This document shows, in pieces, positions 46,371 through 59,861 of a stretch of 62,000 nt of DNA. The notes beneath the pieces are model-generated. The model ran no database searches. It saw only the letters and a program-made list of their open reading frames with translations, and was not told where the DNA came from. Within the stretch, counting starts at the first letter, position 1; each line of letters starts with the position of its first letter. Source of the stretch: Apostichopus japonicus (taxonomy: Eukaryota > Echinodermata > Holothuroidea > Aspidochirotida > Stichopodidae). The stretch is taken from assembly GCF_037975245.1 (NCBI RefSeq), contig NC_092576.1, positions 23,231,111 through 23,293,110 of the forward strand. Direction: 5' to 3'. The position numbers and the translations under genes were made by a program.

Positions 46371-49300
46371 AAAATTAGCTCGAAACGCGCGGTAATGTGT
46401 TATGATCCAAACGTATTATTATTTCAAAATCGGTTAATTTGAGTTATCGACCTAGTTAGGAGGTCCGGTTAGCATCAAATCAAAGAAAACAATTTCTTCT
46501 TTCACGTGTAATACCTACTATCGGTAACAAAGCCGATTTTTTTGACCAAAAGTGGCCTAAACGTTTTAAAATATTGATTTTTTTTTTCTTCTTCAAAATC
46601 AATTAATTTTAGTTATGGAGCCTACTGGCATGTCTGGTTAGCACCACATTAAAGTAGAAAGGTTCCTCTTTCACGTGTAATACCTCTACTATCGGTAACA
46701 AAAATGATTTCTTGACCAAAAGTGGCCTTAAAGTTTTAACCCCGATACGGACATCTCTAAACGCGCTGAATATACGTAATGTGTAATGATCAGAAAAATG
46801 GTTAATTTTTATTTTTTTCAAAATCGATTAACTTTAGTTATGGAGCCTACTGGCATGTCCGGTTAGCACCACATTAAAGTAGACAGGTTCATCTTTCACG
46901 TGGTATACCTCTACTATCGGTAACAAAAATGATTTCTTGACCAAAAGTGGCCTTAAAGTTTTAACCCCGATACGGACATCTCTAAACGCGCTGTATATAC
47001 GTAATGTGTAATGATCAGAACAATTTATAATTTTTATTTTTTTCAAAATCGATTAACTTTAGTTATGGAGCCTACTGGCATGTCCGGTTAGCACCACATT
47101 AAAGTAGACAGGTTCATCTTTCACGTGGTATACCTTTACTATCGGTAACAAAAATGATTTCTTGACCAAAAATGGCCTTAAAGTTTTATCCCCGATACGG
47201 ACATCTCTAAACGCGCTGTATATACGTAATGTGTAATGATCAGAGAAATGGTTAATTTTTATTTTTGTCAAAATCGATTAACTTTAGTTATGGAGCCTAC
47301 TGGCATGTCCGGTTAGCATCACATTAAAGTAGACAGGTTCATCTTTCACGTGATATACCTCTACTATCGGTAACAAAACTGATTTCTTGACCAAAAATGG
47401 CCTTAAAGTTTTAACCCCGATACGGACATCTCTAAACGCGCTGTATATACGTAATGTGTAATGATAAGAAAAATGGTTAATTTTTATTTTTTTCAAAATC
47501 GATTAACTTTAGTTATGGAGCCTACTGGCATGTCCGGTTAGCATCACATTAAAGTAGACAGGTTCATCTTTCACGTGATATACCTCTACTATCGGTAACA
47601 AAACTGATTTCTTGACCAAAAATGGCCTTAAAGTTTTAACCCCGATACGGACATCTCTAAACGCGCTGTATATACGTAATGTGTAATGATAAGAAAAATG
47701 GTTAATTTTTATTTTTTTCAAAATCGATTAACTTTAGTTATGGAGCCTACTGGCATGTCCGGTTAGCACCACATTAAAGTAGACAGGTTCATCTTTCACG
47801 TGATATACCTCTATTATCGGTAACAAAAATGATTTCTTGACCAAAAGTGGCCTTAAAGTTTTAACCCCGATACGGACATCTCTAAACGCGCTGTATATCT
47901 AATGTGTAATGATCTAAAAAATGATTTTTTTTTCCAAAATCGATTAACTTTAGTTATGGAGCCTACTAGGATGTCCGAATAGGACCACATTAAAGTAGAA
48001 AGGTTCATCTTTCACGTGGTATACCTCTACTATCGGTAACAAAAATGATTTCTTGACCAAAAATGGCCTTAAAGTTTTAACCCCGATACGGACATCTCTA
48101 AACGCGCTGTATATACGTAATGTGTAATGATAAGAAAAATGGTTAATTTTTATTTTTTCAAAATCGATTAACTTTAGTTATGGAGCCTATTGGCATGTCC
48201 GGTTAGCACCACATTAAAGTAGACAGGTTCATCTTTCACGTGGTATACCTCTACTATCGGTAACAAAAATGATTTCTTGACCAAAAATGGCCTTAAAGTT
48301 TTAACCCCGATACGGACATCTCTAAACGCGCTGTATATACGTAATGTGTAATGATCAGATAAATTTATAATTTTTATTTTTGTCAAAATCGATTAACTTT
48401 AGTTATGGAGCCTACTGGCATGTCCGGTTAGCACCACATTAAAGTAGACAGGTTCATCTTTCACGTGATATACCTCTACTATCGGTAACAAAAATGATTT
48501 CTTGACCAAAAGTGGCCTTAAAGTTTTAACCCCGATACGGACATCTCTAAACGCGCTGTATATACGTTATGTGTAATGATCAGATAAATTTATAATTTTT
48601 ATTTTTTTCAAAATCGATTAACTTTAGTTATGGAGCCTACTGGCATGTCCGGTTAGCACCACATTAAAGTAGACAGGTTCATCTTTCACGTGGTATACCT
48701 CTACTATCGGTAACAAAAATGATTTCTTGACCAAAAGTGGCCTTAAAGTTTTAACCCCGATACGGACATCTCTAAACGCGCTGTATATACGTAATGTGTA
48801 ATGATAAGAAAAATGGTTAATTTTTATTTTTTCAAAATCGATTAACTTTAGTTATGGAGCCTACTGGCATGTCCGGTTAGCACCACATTAAAGTAGACAG
48901 GTTCATCTTTCACGTGGTATACCTCTACTATCGGTAACAAAAATGATTTCTTGACCAAAAATGGCCTTAAAGTTTTAACCCCGATACGGACATCTCTAAA
49001 CGCGCTGTATATCTAATGTGTAATGATCCAAAAAATGATTTTTTTCCAAAATCGATTAACTTTAGTTATGGAGCCTACTAGGATGTCCGAATAGGACCAC
49101 ATTAAAGTAGAAAGGTTCATCTTTCACGTGGTATACCTCTACTATCGGTAACAAAAATGATTTCTTGACCAAAAGTGGCCTTAAAGTTTTAACCCCGATA
49201 CGGACATCTCTAAACGCGCTGTATATACGTTATGTGTAATGATCAGATAAATTTATAATTTTTATTTTTTTCAAAATCGATTAACTTTAGTTATGGAGCC

Positions 49301-52300
49301 TACTGGCATGTCCGGTTAGCACCACATTAAAGTAGACAGGTTCATCTTTCACGTGGTATACCTCTACTATCGGTAACAAAAATGATTTCTTGACCAAAAG
49401 TGGCCTTAAAGTTTTAACCCCGATACGGACATCTCTAAACGCGCTGTATATACGTAATGTGTAATGATAAGAAAAATGGTTAATTTTTATTTTTTCAAAA
49501 TCGATTAACTTTAGTTATGGAGCCTACTGGCATGTCCGGTTAGCACCACATTAAAGTAGACAGGTTCATCTTTCACGTGGTATACCTCTACTATCGGTAA
49601 CAAAAATGATTTCTTGACCAAAAATGGCCTTAAAGTTTTAACCCCGATACGGACATCTCTAAACGCGCTGTATATCTAATGTGTAATGATCCAAAAAATG
49701 ATTTTTTTTCCAAAATCGATTAACTTTAGTTATGGAGCCTACTAGGATGTCCGAATAGGACCACATTAAAGTAGAAAGGTTCATCTTTCACGTGGTATAC
49801 CTCTACTATCGGTAACAAAAATGATTTCTTGACCAAAAATGGCCTTAAAGTTTTAACCCCGATACGGACATCTCTAAACGCGCTGTATATACGTAATGTG
49901 TAATGATAAGAAAAATGGTTAATTTTTATTTTTTCAAATACGATTAACTTTAGTTATGGAGCCTACTGGCATGTCCGGTTAGCACCACATTAAAGTAGAA
50001 AGGTTCATCTTTCACGTGGTATACCTCTACTATCGGTAACAAAAATGATTTCTTGACCAAAAATGGCCTTAAAGTTTTATCCCCGATACGGGACATCTCT
50101 AAACGCGCTGTATATACGTAATGTGTAATGATCAGATAAATTTATAATTTTTATTTTTTTCAAAATCGATTAACTTTAGTTATGGAGCCTACTGGCATGT
50201 CCGATTAGCACCACATTAAAGTAGAAAGGTTCCTTTTTTACGTGATATACCTCTACTATCGGTAACAAAACTGATTTATTGACCAAAAGTGACCTTGAAG
50301 TTTTAACCCCGATACAGACCCTTCTCTAAACGCGCTGTATATACGTAATGTGTAATGATCAGAAAAATTTATAATTTTTATTTTTTTCAAAATCGATTAA
50401 CTTTAGTTATGGAGCCTACTGGCATGTCCGGTTAGCATCACATTAAAGTAGACAGGTTCATCTTTCACGTGATATACCTGTACTATCGGTAACAAAAATG
50501 ATTTCTTGACCAAAAATGGCCTTAAAGTTTTAACCCCGATACGGACATCTCTAAACGCGCTGTATATACGTAGTGTGTAATGATCAGAAAAATTTATAAT
50601 TTTTATTTTTGTCAAAATCGATTAACTTTAGTTATGGAGCCTACTGGCATGTCCGGTTAGCATCACATTAAAGTAGACAGGTTCATCTTTCACGTGATAT
50701 ACCTCTACTATCGGTAACAAAACTGATTTCTTGACCAAAAATGGCCTTAAAGTTTTAACCCCGATACGGACATCTCTAAACGCGCTGTATATACGTAATG
50801 TGTAATGATAAGAAAAATGGTTAATTTTTATTTTTTTCAAAATCGATTAACTTTAGTTATGGAGCCTACTGGCATGTCCGGTTAGCATCACATTAAAGTA
50901 GACAGGTTCATCTTTCACGTGATATACCTCTACTATCGGTAACAAAACTGATTTCTTGACCAAAAATGGCCTTAAAGTTTTAACCCCGATACGGACATCT
51001 CTAAACGCGCTGTATATACGTAATGTGTAATGATAAGAAAAATGGTTAATTTTTATTTTTTTCAAAATCGATTAACTTTAGTTATGGAGCCTACTGGCAT
51101 GTCCGGTTAGCACCACATTAAAGTAGACAGGTTCATCTTTCACGTGATATACCTCTACTATCGGTAACAAAAATGATTTCTTGACCAAAAGTGGCCTTAA
51201 AGTTTTAACCCCGATACGGACATCTCTAAACGCGCTGTATATCTAATGTGTAATGATCTAAAAAATGATTTTTTTTTCCAAAATCGATTAACTTTAGTTA
51301 TGGAGCCTACTAGGATGTCCGAATAGGACCACATTAAAGTAGAAAGGTTCATCTTTCACGTGGTATACCTCTACTATCGGTAACAAAAATGATTTCTTGA
51401 CCAAAAATGGCCTTAAAGTTTTAACCCCGATACGGACATCTCTAAACGCGCTGTATATACGTAATGTGTAATGATAAGAAAAATGGTTAATTTTTATTTT
51501 TTCAAAATCGATTAACTTTAGTTATGGAGCCTATTGGCATGTCCGGTTAGCACCACATTAAAGTAGACAGGTTCATCTTTCACGTGGTATACCTCTACTA
51601 TCGGTAACAAAAATGATTTCTTGACCAAAAATGGCCTTAAAGTTTTAACCCCGATACGGACATCTCTAAACGCGCTGTATATACGTAATGTGTAATGATC
51701 AGATAAATTTATAATTTTTATTTTTGTCAAAATCGATTAACTTTAGTTATGGAGCCTACTGGCATGTCCGGTTAGCACCACATTAAAGTAGACAGGTTCA
51801 TCTTTCACGTGATATACCTCTACTATCGGTAACAAAAATGATTTCTTGACCAAAAGTGGCCTTAAAGTTTTAACCCCGATACGGACATCTCTAAACGCGC
51901 TGTATATACGTTATGTGTAATGATCAGATAAATTTATAATTTTTATTTTTTTCAAAATCGATTAACTTTAGTTATGGAGCCTACTGGCATGTCCGGTTAG
52001 CACCACATTAAAGTAGACAGGTTCATCTTTCACGTGGTATACCTCTACTATCGGTAACAAAAATGATTTCTTGACCAAAAGTGGCCTTAAAGTTTTAACC
52101 CCGATACGGACATCTCTAAACGCGCTGTATATACGTAATGTGTAATGATAAGAAAAATGGTTAATTTTTATTTTTTCAAAATCGATTAACTTTAGTTATG
52201 GAGCCTACTGGCATGTCCGGTTAGCACCACATTAAAGTAGACAGGTTCATCTTTCACGTGGTATACCTCTACTATCGGTAACAAAAATGATTTCTTGACC

Positions 52301-55300
52301 AAAAATGGCCTTAAAGTTTTAACCCCGATACGGACATCTCTAAACGCGCTGTATATCTAATGTGTAATGATCCAAAAAATGATTTTTTTCCAAAATCGAT
52401 TAACTTTAGTTATGGAGCCTACTAGGATGTCCGAATAGGACCACATTAAAGTAGAAAGGTTCATCTTTCACGTGGTATACCTCTACTATCGGTAACAAAA
52501 ATGATTTCTTGACCAAAAATGGCCTTAAAGTTTTAACCCCGATACGGACATCTCTAAACGCGCTGTATATACGTAATGTGTAATGATAAGAAAAATGGTT
52601 AATTTTTATTTTTTCAAATACGATTAACTTTAGTTATGGAGCCTACTGGCATGTCCGGTTAGCACCACATTAAAGTAGAAAGGTTCATCTTTCACGTGGT
52701 ATACCTCTACTATCGGTAACAAAAATGATTTCTTGACCAAAAATGGCCTTAAAGTTTTATCCCCGATACGGGACATCTCTAAACGCGCTGTATATACGTA
52801 ATGTGTAATGATCAGATAAATTTATAATTTTTATTTTTTTCAAAATCGATTAACTTTAGTTATGGAGCCTACTGGCATGTCCGATTAGCACCACATTAAA
52901 GTAGAAAGGTTCCTTTTTTACGTGATATACCTCTACTATCGGTAACAAAACTGATTTATTGACCAAAAGTGACCTTGAAGTTTTAACCCCGATACAGACC
53001 CTTCTCTAAACGCGCTGTATATACGTAATGTGTAATGATCAGAAAAATTTATAATTTTTATTTTTTTCAAAATCGATTAACTTTAGTTATGGAGCCTACT
53101 GGCATGTCCGGTTAGCATCACATTAAAGTAGACAGGTTCATCTTTCACGTGATATACCTGTACTATCGGTAACAAAAATGATTTCTTGACCAAAAATGGC
53201 CTTAAAGTTTTAACCCCGATACGGACATCTCTAAACGCGCTGTATATACGTAGTGTGTAATGATCAGAAAAATTTATAATTTTTATTTTTGTCAAAATCG
53301 ATTAACTTTAGTTATGGAGCCTACTGGCATGTCCGGTTAGCACCACATTAAAGTAGACAGGTTCATCTTTCACGTGGTATACCTCTACTATCGGTAACAA
53401 AAATGATTTCTTGACCAAAAATGGCCTTAAAGTTTTAACCCCGATACGGACATCTCTAAACGCGCTGTATATACGTAATGTGTAATGATCAGATAAATTT
53501 ATAATTTTTATTTTTTTCAAAATCGATTAACTTTAGTTATGGAGCCTACTGGCATGTCCGGTTAGCACCACATTAAAGTAGACAGGTTCATCTTTCACGT
53601 GATATACCTCTACTATCGGTAACAAAAATGATTTCTTGACCAAAAGTGGCCTTAAAGTTTTAACCCCGATACGGACATCTCTAAACGCGCTGTTATATAC
53701 GTTATGTGTAATGATCAGAATTTCTTTTTTTTTCTTCAAAATCGATTAACTTTAGTTATGGAGCCTACTAGGATGTCCGAATAGGACCACATTAAAGTAG
53801 AAAGGTTCATCTTTCACGTGGTATACCTCTACTATCGGTAACAAAAATGATTTCTTGACCAAAAATGGCCTTAAAGTTTTAACCCCGATACGGACATCTC
53901 TAAACGCGCTGTATATACGTAATGTGTAATGATAAGAAAAATGGTTAATTTTTATTTTTTCAAAATCGATTAACTTTAGTTATGGAGCCTATTGGCATGT
54001 CCGGTTAGCACCACATTAAAGTAGACAGGTTCATCTTTCACGTGGTATACCTCTACTATCGGTAACAAAAAAGATTTCTTGACCAAAAATGGCCTTAAAG
54101 TTTTAACCCCGATACGGACATCTCTAAACGCGCTGTATATACGTAATGTGTAATGATCAGATAAATTTATAATTTTTATTTTTGTCAAAATCGATTAACT
54201 TTAGTTATGGAGCCTACTGGCATGTCCGGTTAGCACCACATTAAAGTAGACAGGTTCATCTTTCACGTGGTATACCTCTACTATCGGTAACAAAAATGAT
54301 TTCTTGACCAAAAGTGGCCTTAAAGTTTTAACCCCGATACGGACATCTCTAAACGCGCTGTATATACGTTATGTGTAATGATCAGATAAATTTATAATTT
54401 TTATTTTTTTCAAAATCGATTAACTTTAGTTATGGAGCCTACTGGCATGTCCGGTTAGCACCACATTAAAGTAGACAGGTTCATCTTTCACGTGGTATAC
54501 CTCTACTATCGGTAACAAAAATGATTTCTTGACCAAAAGTGGCCTTAAAGTTTTAACCCCGATACGGACATCTCTAAACGCGCTGTATATACGTAATGTG
54601 TAATGATAAGAAAAATGGTTAATTTTTATTTTTTCAAAATCGATTAACTTTAGTTATGGAGCCTACTGGCATGTCCGGTTAGCACCACATTAAAGTAGAC
54701 AGGTTCATCTTTCACGTGGTATACCTCTACTATCGGTAACAAAAATGATTTCTTGACCAAAAATGGCCTTAAAGTTTTAACCCCGATACGGACATCTCTA
54801 AACGCGCTGTATATCTAATGTGTAATGATCCAAAAAATGATTTTTTTCCAAAATCGATTAACTTTAGTTATGGAGCCTACTAGGATGTCCGAATAGGACC
54901 ACATTAAAGTAGAAAGGTTCATCTTTCACGTGGTATACCTCTACTATCGGTAACAAAAATGATTTCTTGACCAAAAATGGCCTTAAAGTTTTAACCCCGA
55001 TACGGACATCTCTAAACGCGCTGTATATACGTAATGTGTAATGATAAGAAAAATGGTTAATTTTTATTTTTTCAAATACGATTAACTTTAGTTATGGAGC
55101 CTACTGGCATGTCCGGTTAGCACCACATTAAAGTAGAAAGGTTCATCTTTCACGTGGTATACCTCTACTATCGGTAACAAAAATGATTTCTTGACCAAAA
55201 ATGGCCTTAAAGTTTTATCCCCGATACGGGACATCTCTAAACGCGCTGTATATACGTAATGTGTAATGATCAGATAAATTTATAATTTTTATTTTTTTCA

Positions 55301-56390
55301 AAATCGATTAACTTTAGTTATGGAGCCTACTGGCATGTCCGATTAGCACCACATTAAAGTAGACAGGTTCATCTTTCACGTGGTATACCTCTACTATCGG
55401 TAACAAAACTGATTTCTTGACCAAAAATGGCCTTAAAGTTTTAACCCCGATACGGACATCTCTAAACGCTCTGTATATACGTAATGTGTAATGATAAAAA
55501 AATGGTTAATTTTTATTTTTTCAAAATCGATTAACTTTAGTTATGGAGCCTACTAGGATGTCCGGTTAGCACCACATTAAAGTAGAAAGGTTCCTTTTTT
55601 ACGTGATATACCTCTACTATCGGTAACAAAACTGATTTATTGACCAAAAGTGACCTTGAAGTTTTAACCCCGATACAGACCCTTCTCTAAACGCGCTGTA
55701 TATACGTAATGTGTAATGATCAGATAAATTTATAATTTTTATTTTTTTCAAAATCGATTAACTTTAGTTATGGAGCTTACTGGCATGTCCGGTTAGCACC
55801 ACATTAAAGTAGACAGGTTCATCTTTCACGTGGTATACATCTACTATCGGTAACAAAAATGATTTCTTGACCAAAAATGGCCTCAAAGTTTTAACCCCGA
55901 TACGGACATCTCTAAACGCGCTGTTATATACGTTATGTGTAATGATCAGAATTTCTTTTTTTTTCTTCAAAATCGTTTAACTTTAGTTATGGAGCCTACT
56001 AGGATGTCCGAATAGGACCACATTAAAGTGGAAAGGTTCATCTTTCACGTGGTATACCTCTACTATCGGTAACAAAAATGATTTCTTGACCAAAAGTGAC
56101 CTTAAAGTTTTAACCCCGATACAGACCCTTCTCTAAACGCGCTGTATATACGTTATGTGTAATGATCAGAATTTCTTTTTCTTTTTCAAAATCGATTTAC
56201 TTTAGTTATGGAGCCTACTGGCATGTCCGGTTAGCACCACATTAAAGTAGACAGGTTCCTCTTTCACGTGGTATACCTCTACTATCGGTAACAAAATGAT
56301 TTCTTGACCAAAAGTGGCCTTAAAGTTTTAACCCTGGTACGGACATCTCTAAACGCGCTGTATATACGTTATGTGTAATGATCCAAAAAA
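46371..56390 (+). repeat. 225-bp satellite array, about 44 units, with higher-order structure
   Basis: Unit landmarks are TCGATTAACTTTAGTTATGG, AGCCTACTGGCATGTCCGG (or the CTAGGATGTCCGAATAGG variant), TTTCACGTGGTATACC, CTATCGGTAACAAAAATGAT and CGCGCTGTATATACG. Ordered sets of variant units recur at offsets of 3344, 2680 and 2458 bp. The first, outermost unit (46371-46570) is strongly diverged. Minus-strand ORFs of 70 codons in many units arise because 225 is divisible by 3. Confidence 0.97.
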
Positions 56391-57789
56391 TGATTAATTC
56401 CTGTGTGGGCAATTGGGCCTTTGAGGTTGCTGCATGGGTCCCGTTACAGTTAAAATATGAAGTCGTTGGTATTTTTGGATACCGCAATGTCCAATAGGGC
56501 CAACACCTCTAAACGAATTATCCTGCTTTTTGTTAACATAATCAAATCACGTGTGGGCCATGGGCCCTTGAGGCGATGGTAGAGGATAAATTTGTAGTCA
56601 TAGGTTTTTCTTTTTTTAATACCCGACAACCTTATGGTCCAGCGCCAATAAAAAGAAATCATACTGCTCTCTTTTCACATGATTAAATCATGTGTGGGCC
56701 ACGGGCCCTTTCTGGCTGCTGTATGGGTCCTGGTACATCATAAAGTTGTTGTTATTAGTATTTTTGGATACCCCAATTTCCAAAGGGTCCAATGCCACTT
56801 TAAGAATCACCCTGCTCTCATTTCACATAAATGAATCATATGTGGGCCACAGGCCTTTTTTGGTTGCTGCCTGCATGGGCCCATGTACATCATAAAGTTG
56901 CTGTAATTAGTATTTTGGGACACCCCAATGTTTAACTGGTGTACCGCAAAATGAATTATCCTTTTCTCTTTTCGCATGATTAATACCATTTTGATGGGCC
57001 CTTCTGCAGGGCCCGTCACAAGGTACAATTACTGTCATTGCTATGGTTCTAAAAGTATCTTACTTTGAGTTTTATCCAGCGCTTTTGCCTTGCGTCTTTC
57101 ACATGATTAAATCAACATTTGAGCCCCCTATTTTAATTGAAGGCACATTTAGACTACATACACGCACATTGTGTGGCACGGCAGCAACACATAACCTTGA
57201 ATCCTGGTCATAAACGGACATAAGCTGCCCATTAAACCCTCTGTCTCTTTTCAAATCTTCTGGGTTCCCGGTCCAGTTGAGTATCGAATCGATGCAGACT
57301 GGGTTGAAAGTAAACGCGGGCCAAGTGCAGTGCAATGCAATAAACTAGGCTCACATCACTGCAAGATGCGAGCCATCATAATGACGTCACAGGTCGATTT
57401 ACTGCAAATTTATCCTCTACCATGGCCCAGACAACCTCAAGGGCCCATGGCCCACGCGTGATTTGATCATGTGCAAAGACACAAGGATTATTCTATAGTT
57501 GCATTGGACCCTTTATACATTGGAGAAACCAAAAAATACCATCTACGACTTTTATCTGTACCGGGCCCCAGGCAACAGCCATAAAGTGCCCATGGCCCAC
57601 ACATGATTTGATTATGTTAACAAAATCAGGATAATTCTTTTAGAGGTGTTGGCCCTATTGGACATTGCGGTATCTTAAAATACCAACGACTTCATTTTTA
57701 ACTGTAACGGGGCCCATGCAGCAACCTCAAAGGCCCAATTGCCCACACAGGAATTAATCATTTTTTGGATCATTACACATAACGTATAT
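56391..57789. repeat. Central fold of element 2: ~148-bp repeats in inverted orientation
   Basis: Five diverged units led by TGTGTGGGCCATGGGCCC-like sequence start near 56402, 56551, 56692, 56841 and 56992. Three units in opposite orientation lie near 57445, 57590 and 57745. Segment 56385-56560 is closely complementary to 57585-57785. The pivot lies near 57.0-57.4 kb and contains a minus-strand 78-codon frame (57099-57335) without a recognisable domain. Confidence 0.8.
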
Positions 57790-58334
57790 ATATGTTGAAT
57801 TTGACATGTTGATAGACGTAATGACATATTGGTATTTTGTCTCGATATGTTCATATGGAATTGTAACATGTTGATATCGAATTGGACATATATATTAACT
57901 TGGACACTCCACTTCCTTTTTCGACATTTATGGAACGTTTGGCTCTCCGTACTCTTCGACTGTCTTTGTGTTATGTTTTCACTTAGTTTTGTATGATCTG
58001 ATCATCTGATCACTGTATCGTCTCTGTATTCCAATCAAGTCTTGGTAATAAACAGAAAGTAATTCATCAATTCTTTTCATGTTGCGATCACTCAGCTGAT
58101 TAGATTTAAGAACTTTCATTCTCGATTCAGCATGACCAATTGTGTCGTGGTACCGAAACTTTACGAACGTTTCTGGTAATACTACTTATATCTACATCTA
58201 TATTAATATGTCGGTTCAAGTCACCGAGAAGTAACCCAGACCAAAAAGCAGATGACGGTAATAAAACAGTCTCCAATTCTTTCATAAGTACTGGAGAGTA
58301 AAATAGATTGGGATCATACATTTGTTCTTGTATT

Positions 58335-59334
58335 CACTGGCGGATCCAAGGGGGGGCCAAGGGGGGCCATGCCCCCCCCAAAGGTGAGCAAAAAAGTGTT
58401 TCCGAACATCCGCTAAATCGTATGATTGGAAATTTAAAAAATCGAGAGGAATAGCAGTGGTAGACTAGTCTAAACCTTTTTGTTTTCTGGTTTAAAATTA
58501 AATGCAGAGCTCCCAACTGACCCGCGATTCGCGGGAATTAGACCCGCAGTCTAACACCCAAACCCGCTGACCCGCACAAGCGTCCGAAAAACCGCATTGT
58601 AATTGTCAAGTATACATAAAAAAATTTGCATCGAATTTTGACTTAGCAACCATCATTTCTTTAGCATTTAGCATAATAGAATATAAAACCTCCTTTACAG
58701 CATCATTGAACCTTTGAATTGGGGCGAGCAGCGAACATTTTCATGCCACGGGAAAGAATGAATTATCACCTACTATTCAATTTATTGATGTTACACAAAA
58801 AAAAATGCATATTTCTCAGAAAAGTTTGGGTGACAAAAGCCTTTCTAAGTGCCACCATTTTACATGTAGGCATCACCAGGATTCAAAAAAAATTCAATAG
58901 GGGAGGGGGACACCCCCTCCCCTTATACCCCTCCCCCAGGACGGCGATTCGTGGCATGGACCAGCATTTGCCTTCTCAAGAGTTGGGAGCTATGTAAATG
59001 TATGAGCATGAGGATTTACAGTTTAACACCATTTTGCAGTTACAGGCTGGTTGTAAGAAATTTATAACCTATGAGAAATAAAATTTCTTGAGAAAGATGA
59101 TCCCAACTTTGTTTCATAAATATTTTAGAAAATTACACCTGGGAAACATTTTTTTTAGAAGTAAATTAACATCACCATTGTACCCTTTTGTCGCACCAAA
59201 TTGCATCTGAGGGCATTCAGCAATAGAAAATTTTCCAAAGGGGAGGGGGGCACCCCATCCCCTTAGACCCCTCCCCCATATCACTCTAATGCCACTTTGG
59301 CTCCTCCCAAACAGAGGCCCTGGATCCGCCAGTG
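58335..59334. mobile_element. hAT-like MITE, 1000 bp, perfect TSD CTTGTATT
   Basis: TIR CACTGGCGGATCCA with exact complement TGGATCCGCCAGTG, flanked by identical 8-mers CTTGTATT. It hosts a nested element at 58505-58994. Its right part (GCACCAAATTGCATCTGAGG, G/C-rich block) is the reverse complement of the left part of the 16.5- and 23.8-kb MITEs. Non-coding. Confidence 0.95.
58505..58994. mobile_element. Nested hAT-like MITE, 490 bp
   Basis: Left end CAGAGCTCCCAACT, right end AGTTGGGAGCTATG (13 of 14 complementary). TAAATG directly abuts both ends, a 6-bp direct repeat. Just inside the left end are GACCCGC/GCGGG repeats. It shares about 130 bp at its right side with the 38354-40695 element. 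Confidence 0.75.
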
Positions 59335-59861
59335 CTTGTATTTGATATGCTACTGGATGTAACTAAGTGTGAATATAGGGTTTGTCATGTCTCATAGAGA
59401 GTCTGTTTAACTTATAAGACGTTTTATTGTTGTGATAATATTACAAATTATACTTTTACAAAGAGGTAATGAGAAGAGAGATTAATATCGTCAGTCATTC
59501 TTTAGAACCTCAAGATCATACTGCAGGATGATTCGTACTAGTTAACAAAGGTATCCGATCGTGTGTTAAATGTACAATGTATTCCACACAGACTTCATGT
59601 TGGTTATATGTGGTCTTATGGTACGATGTGAAGAATTTCTTGTAATGCCTCAAAAAGGTAAATGACTAACTTCTTTTGAAAAAAAATACAGTACGACGAA
59701 AAGTTATCAATTTTATTTGATTACATATTTTGTCTATATAGTCTGATATTTCGGTACAGGTGGAGCACAGAAGTAGATTTGATACAAACAGTAGCTATGG
59801 AGCACAAATATTCAGTTTGTTCCGACAAGAAGGACAAAATTGAATCATAATTAAATCTAAT

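Larger units (their letters stand above)
57790..59861. other. ~2.07-kb insertion splitting the right arm of element 2
   Basis: The inverted satellite unit breaks off after CATAACGTATATA at 57789. It resumes near 59862 with a rearranged junction (AAGAAATCAGTTTTGTTA joined to GGGGTCTGTATCGGGG). The interval holds a 1000-bp hAT MITE and AT-rich DNA. It begins with ATGTTGATA/ACATATTGG-like short repeats. No terminal repeats of the whole insert were recognised. Confidence 0.65.

Noticed and set aside
46609-55970. About twenty near-identical 70-codon minus-strand ORFs (M-K-K-I-K-I...)
   Set aside because: They are one ORF per 225-bp satellite unit. Unit length divisible by 3 and array homogeneity explain them; variant units destroy the frame freely.
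57099-57335. 78-codon ORF at the pivot of element 2
   Set aside because: No transposase or other domain pattern; ordinary length for this region.
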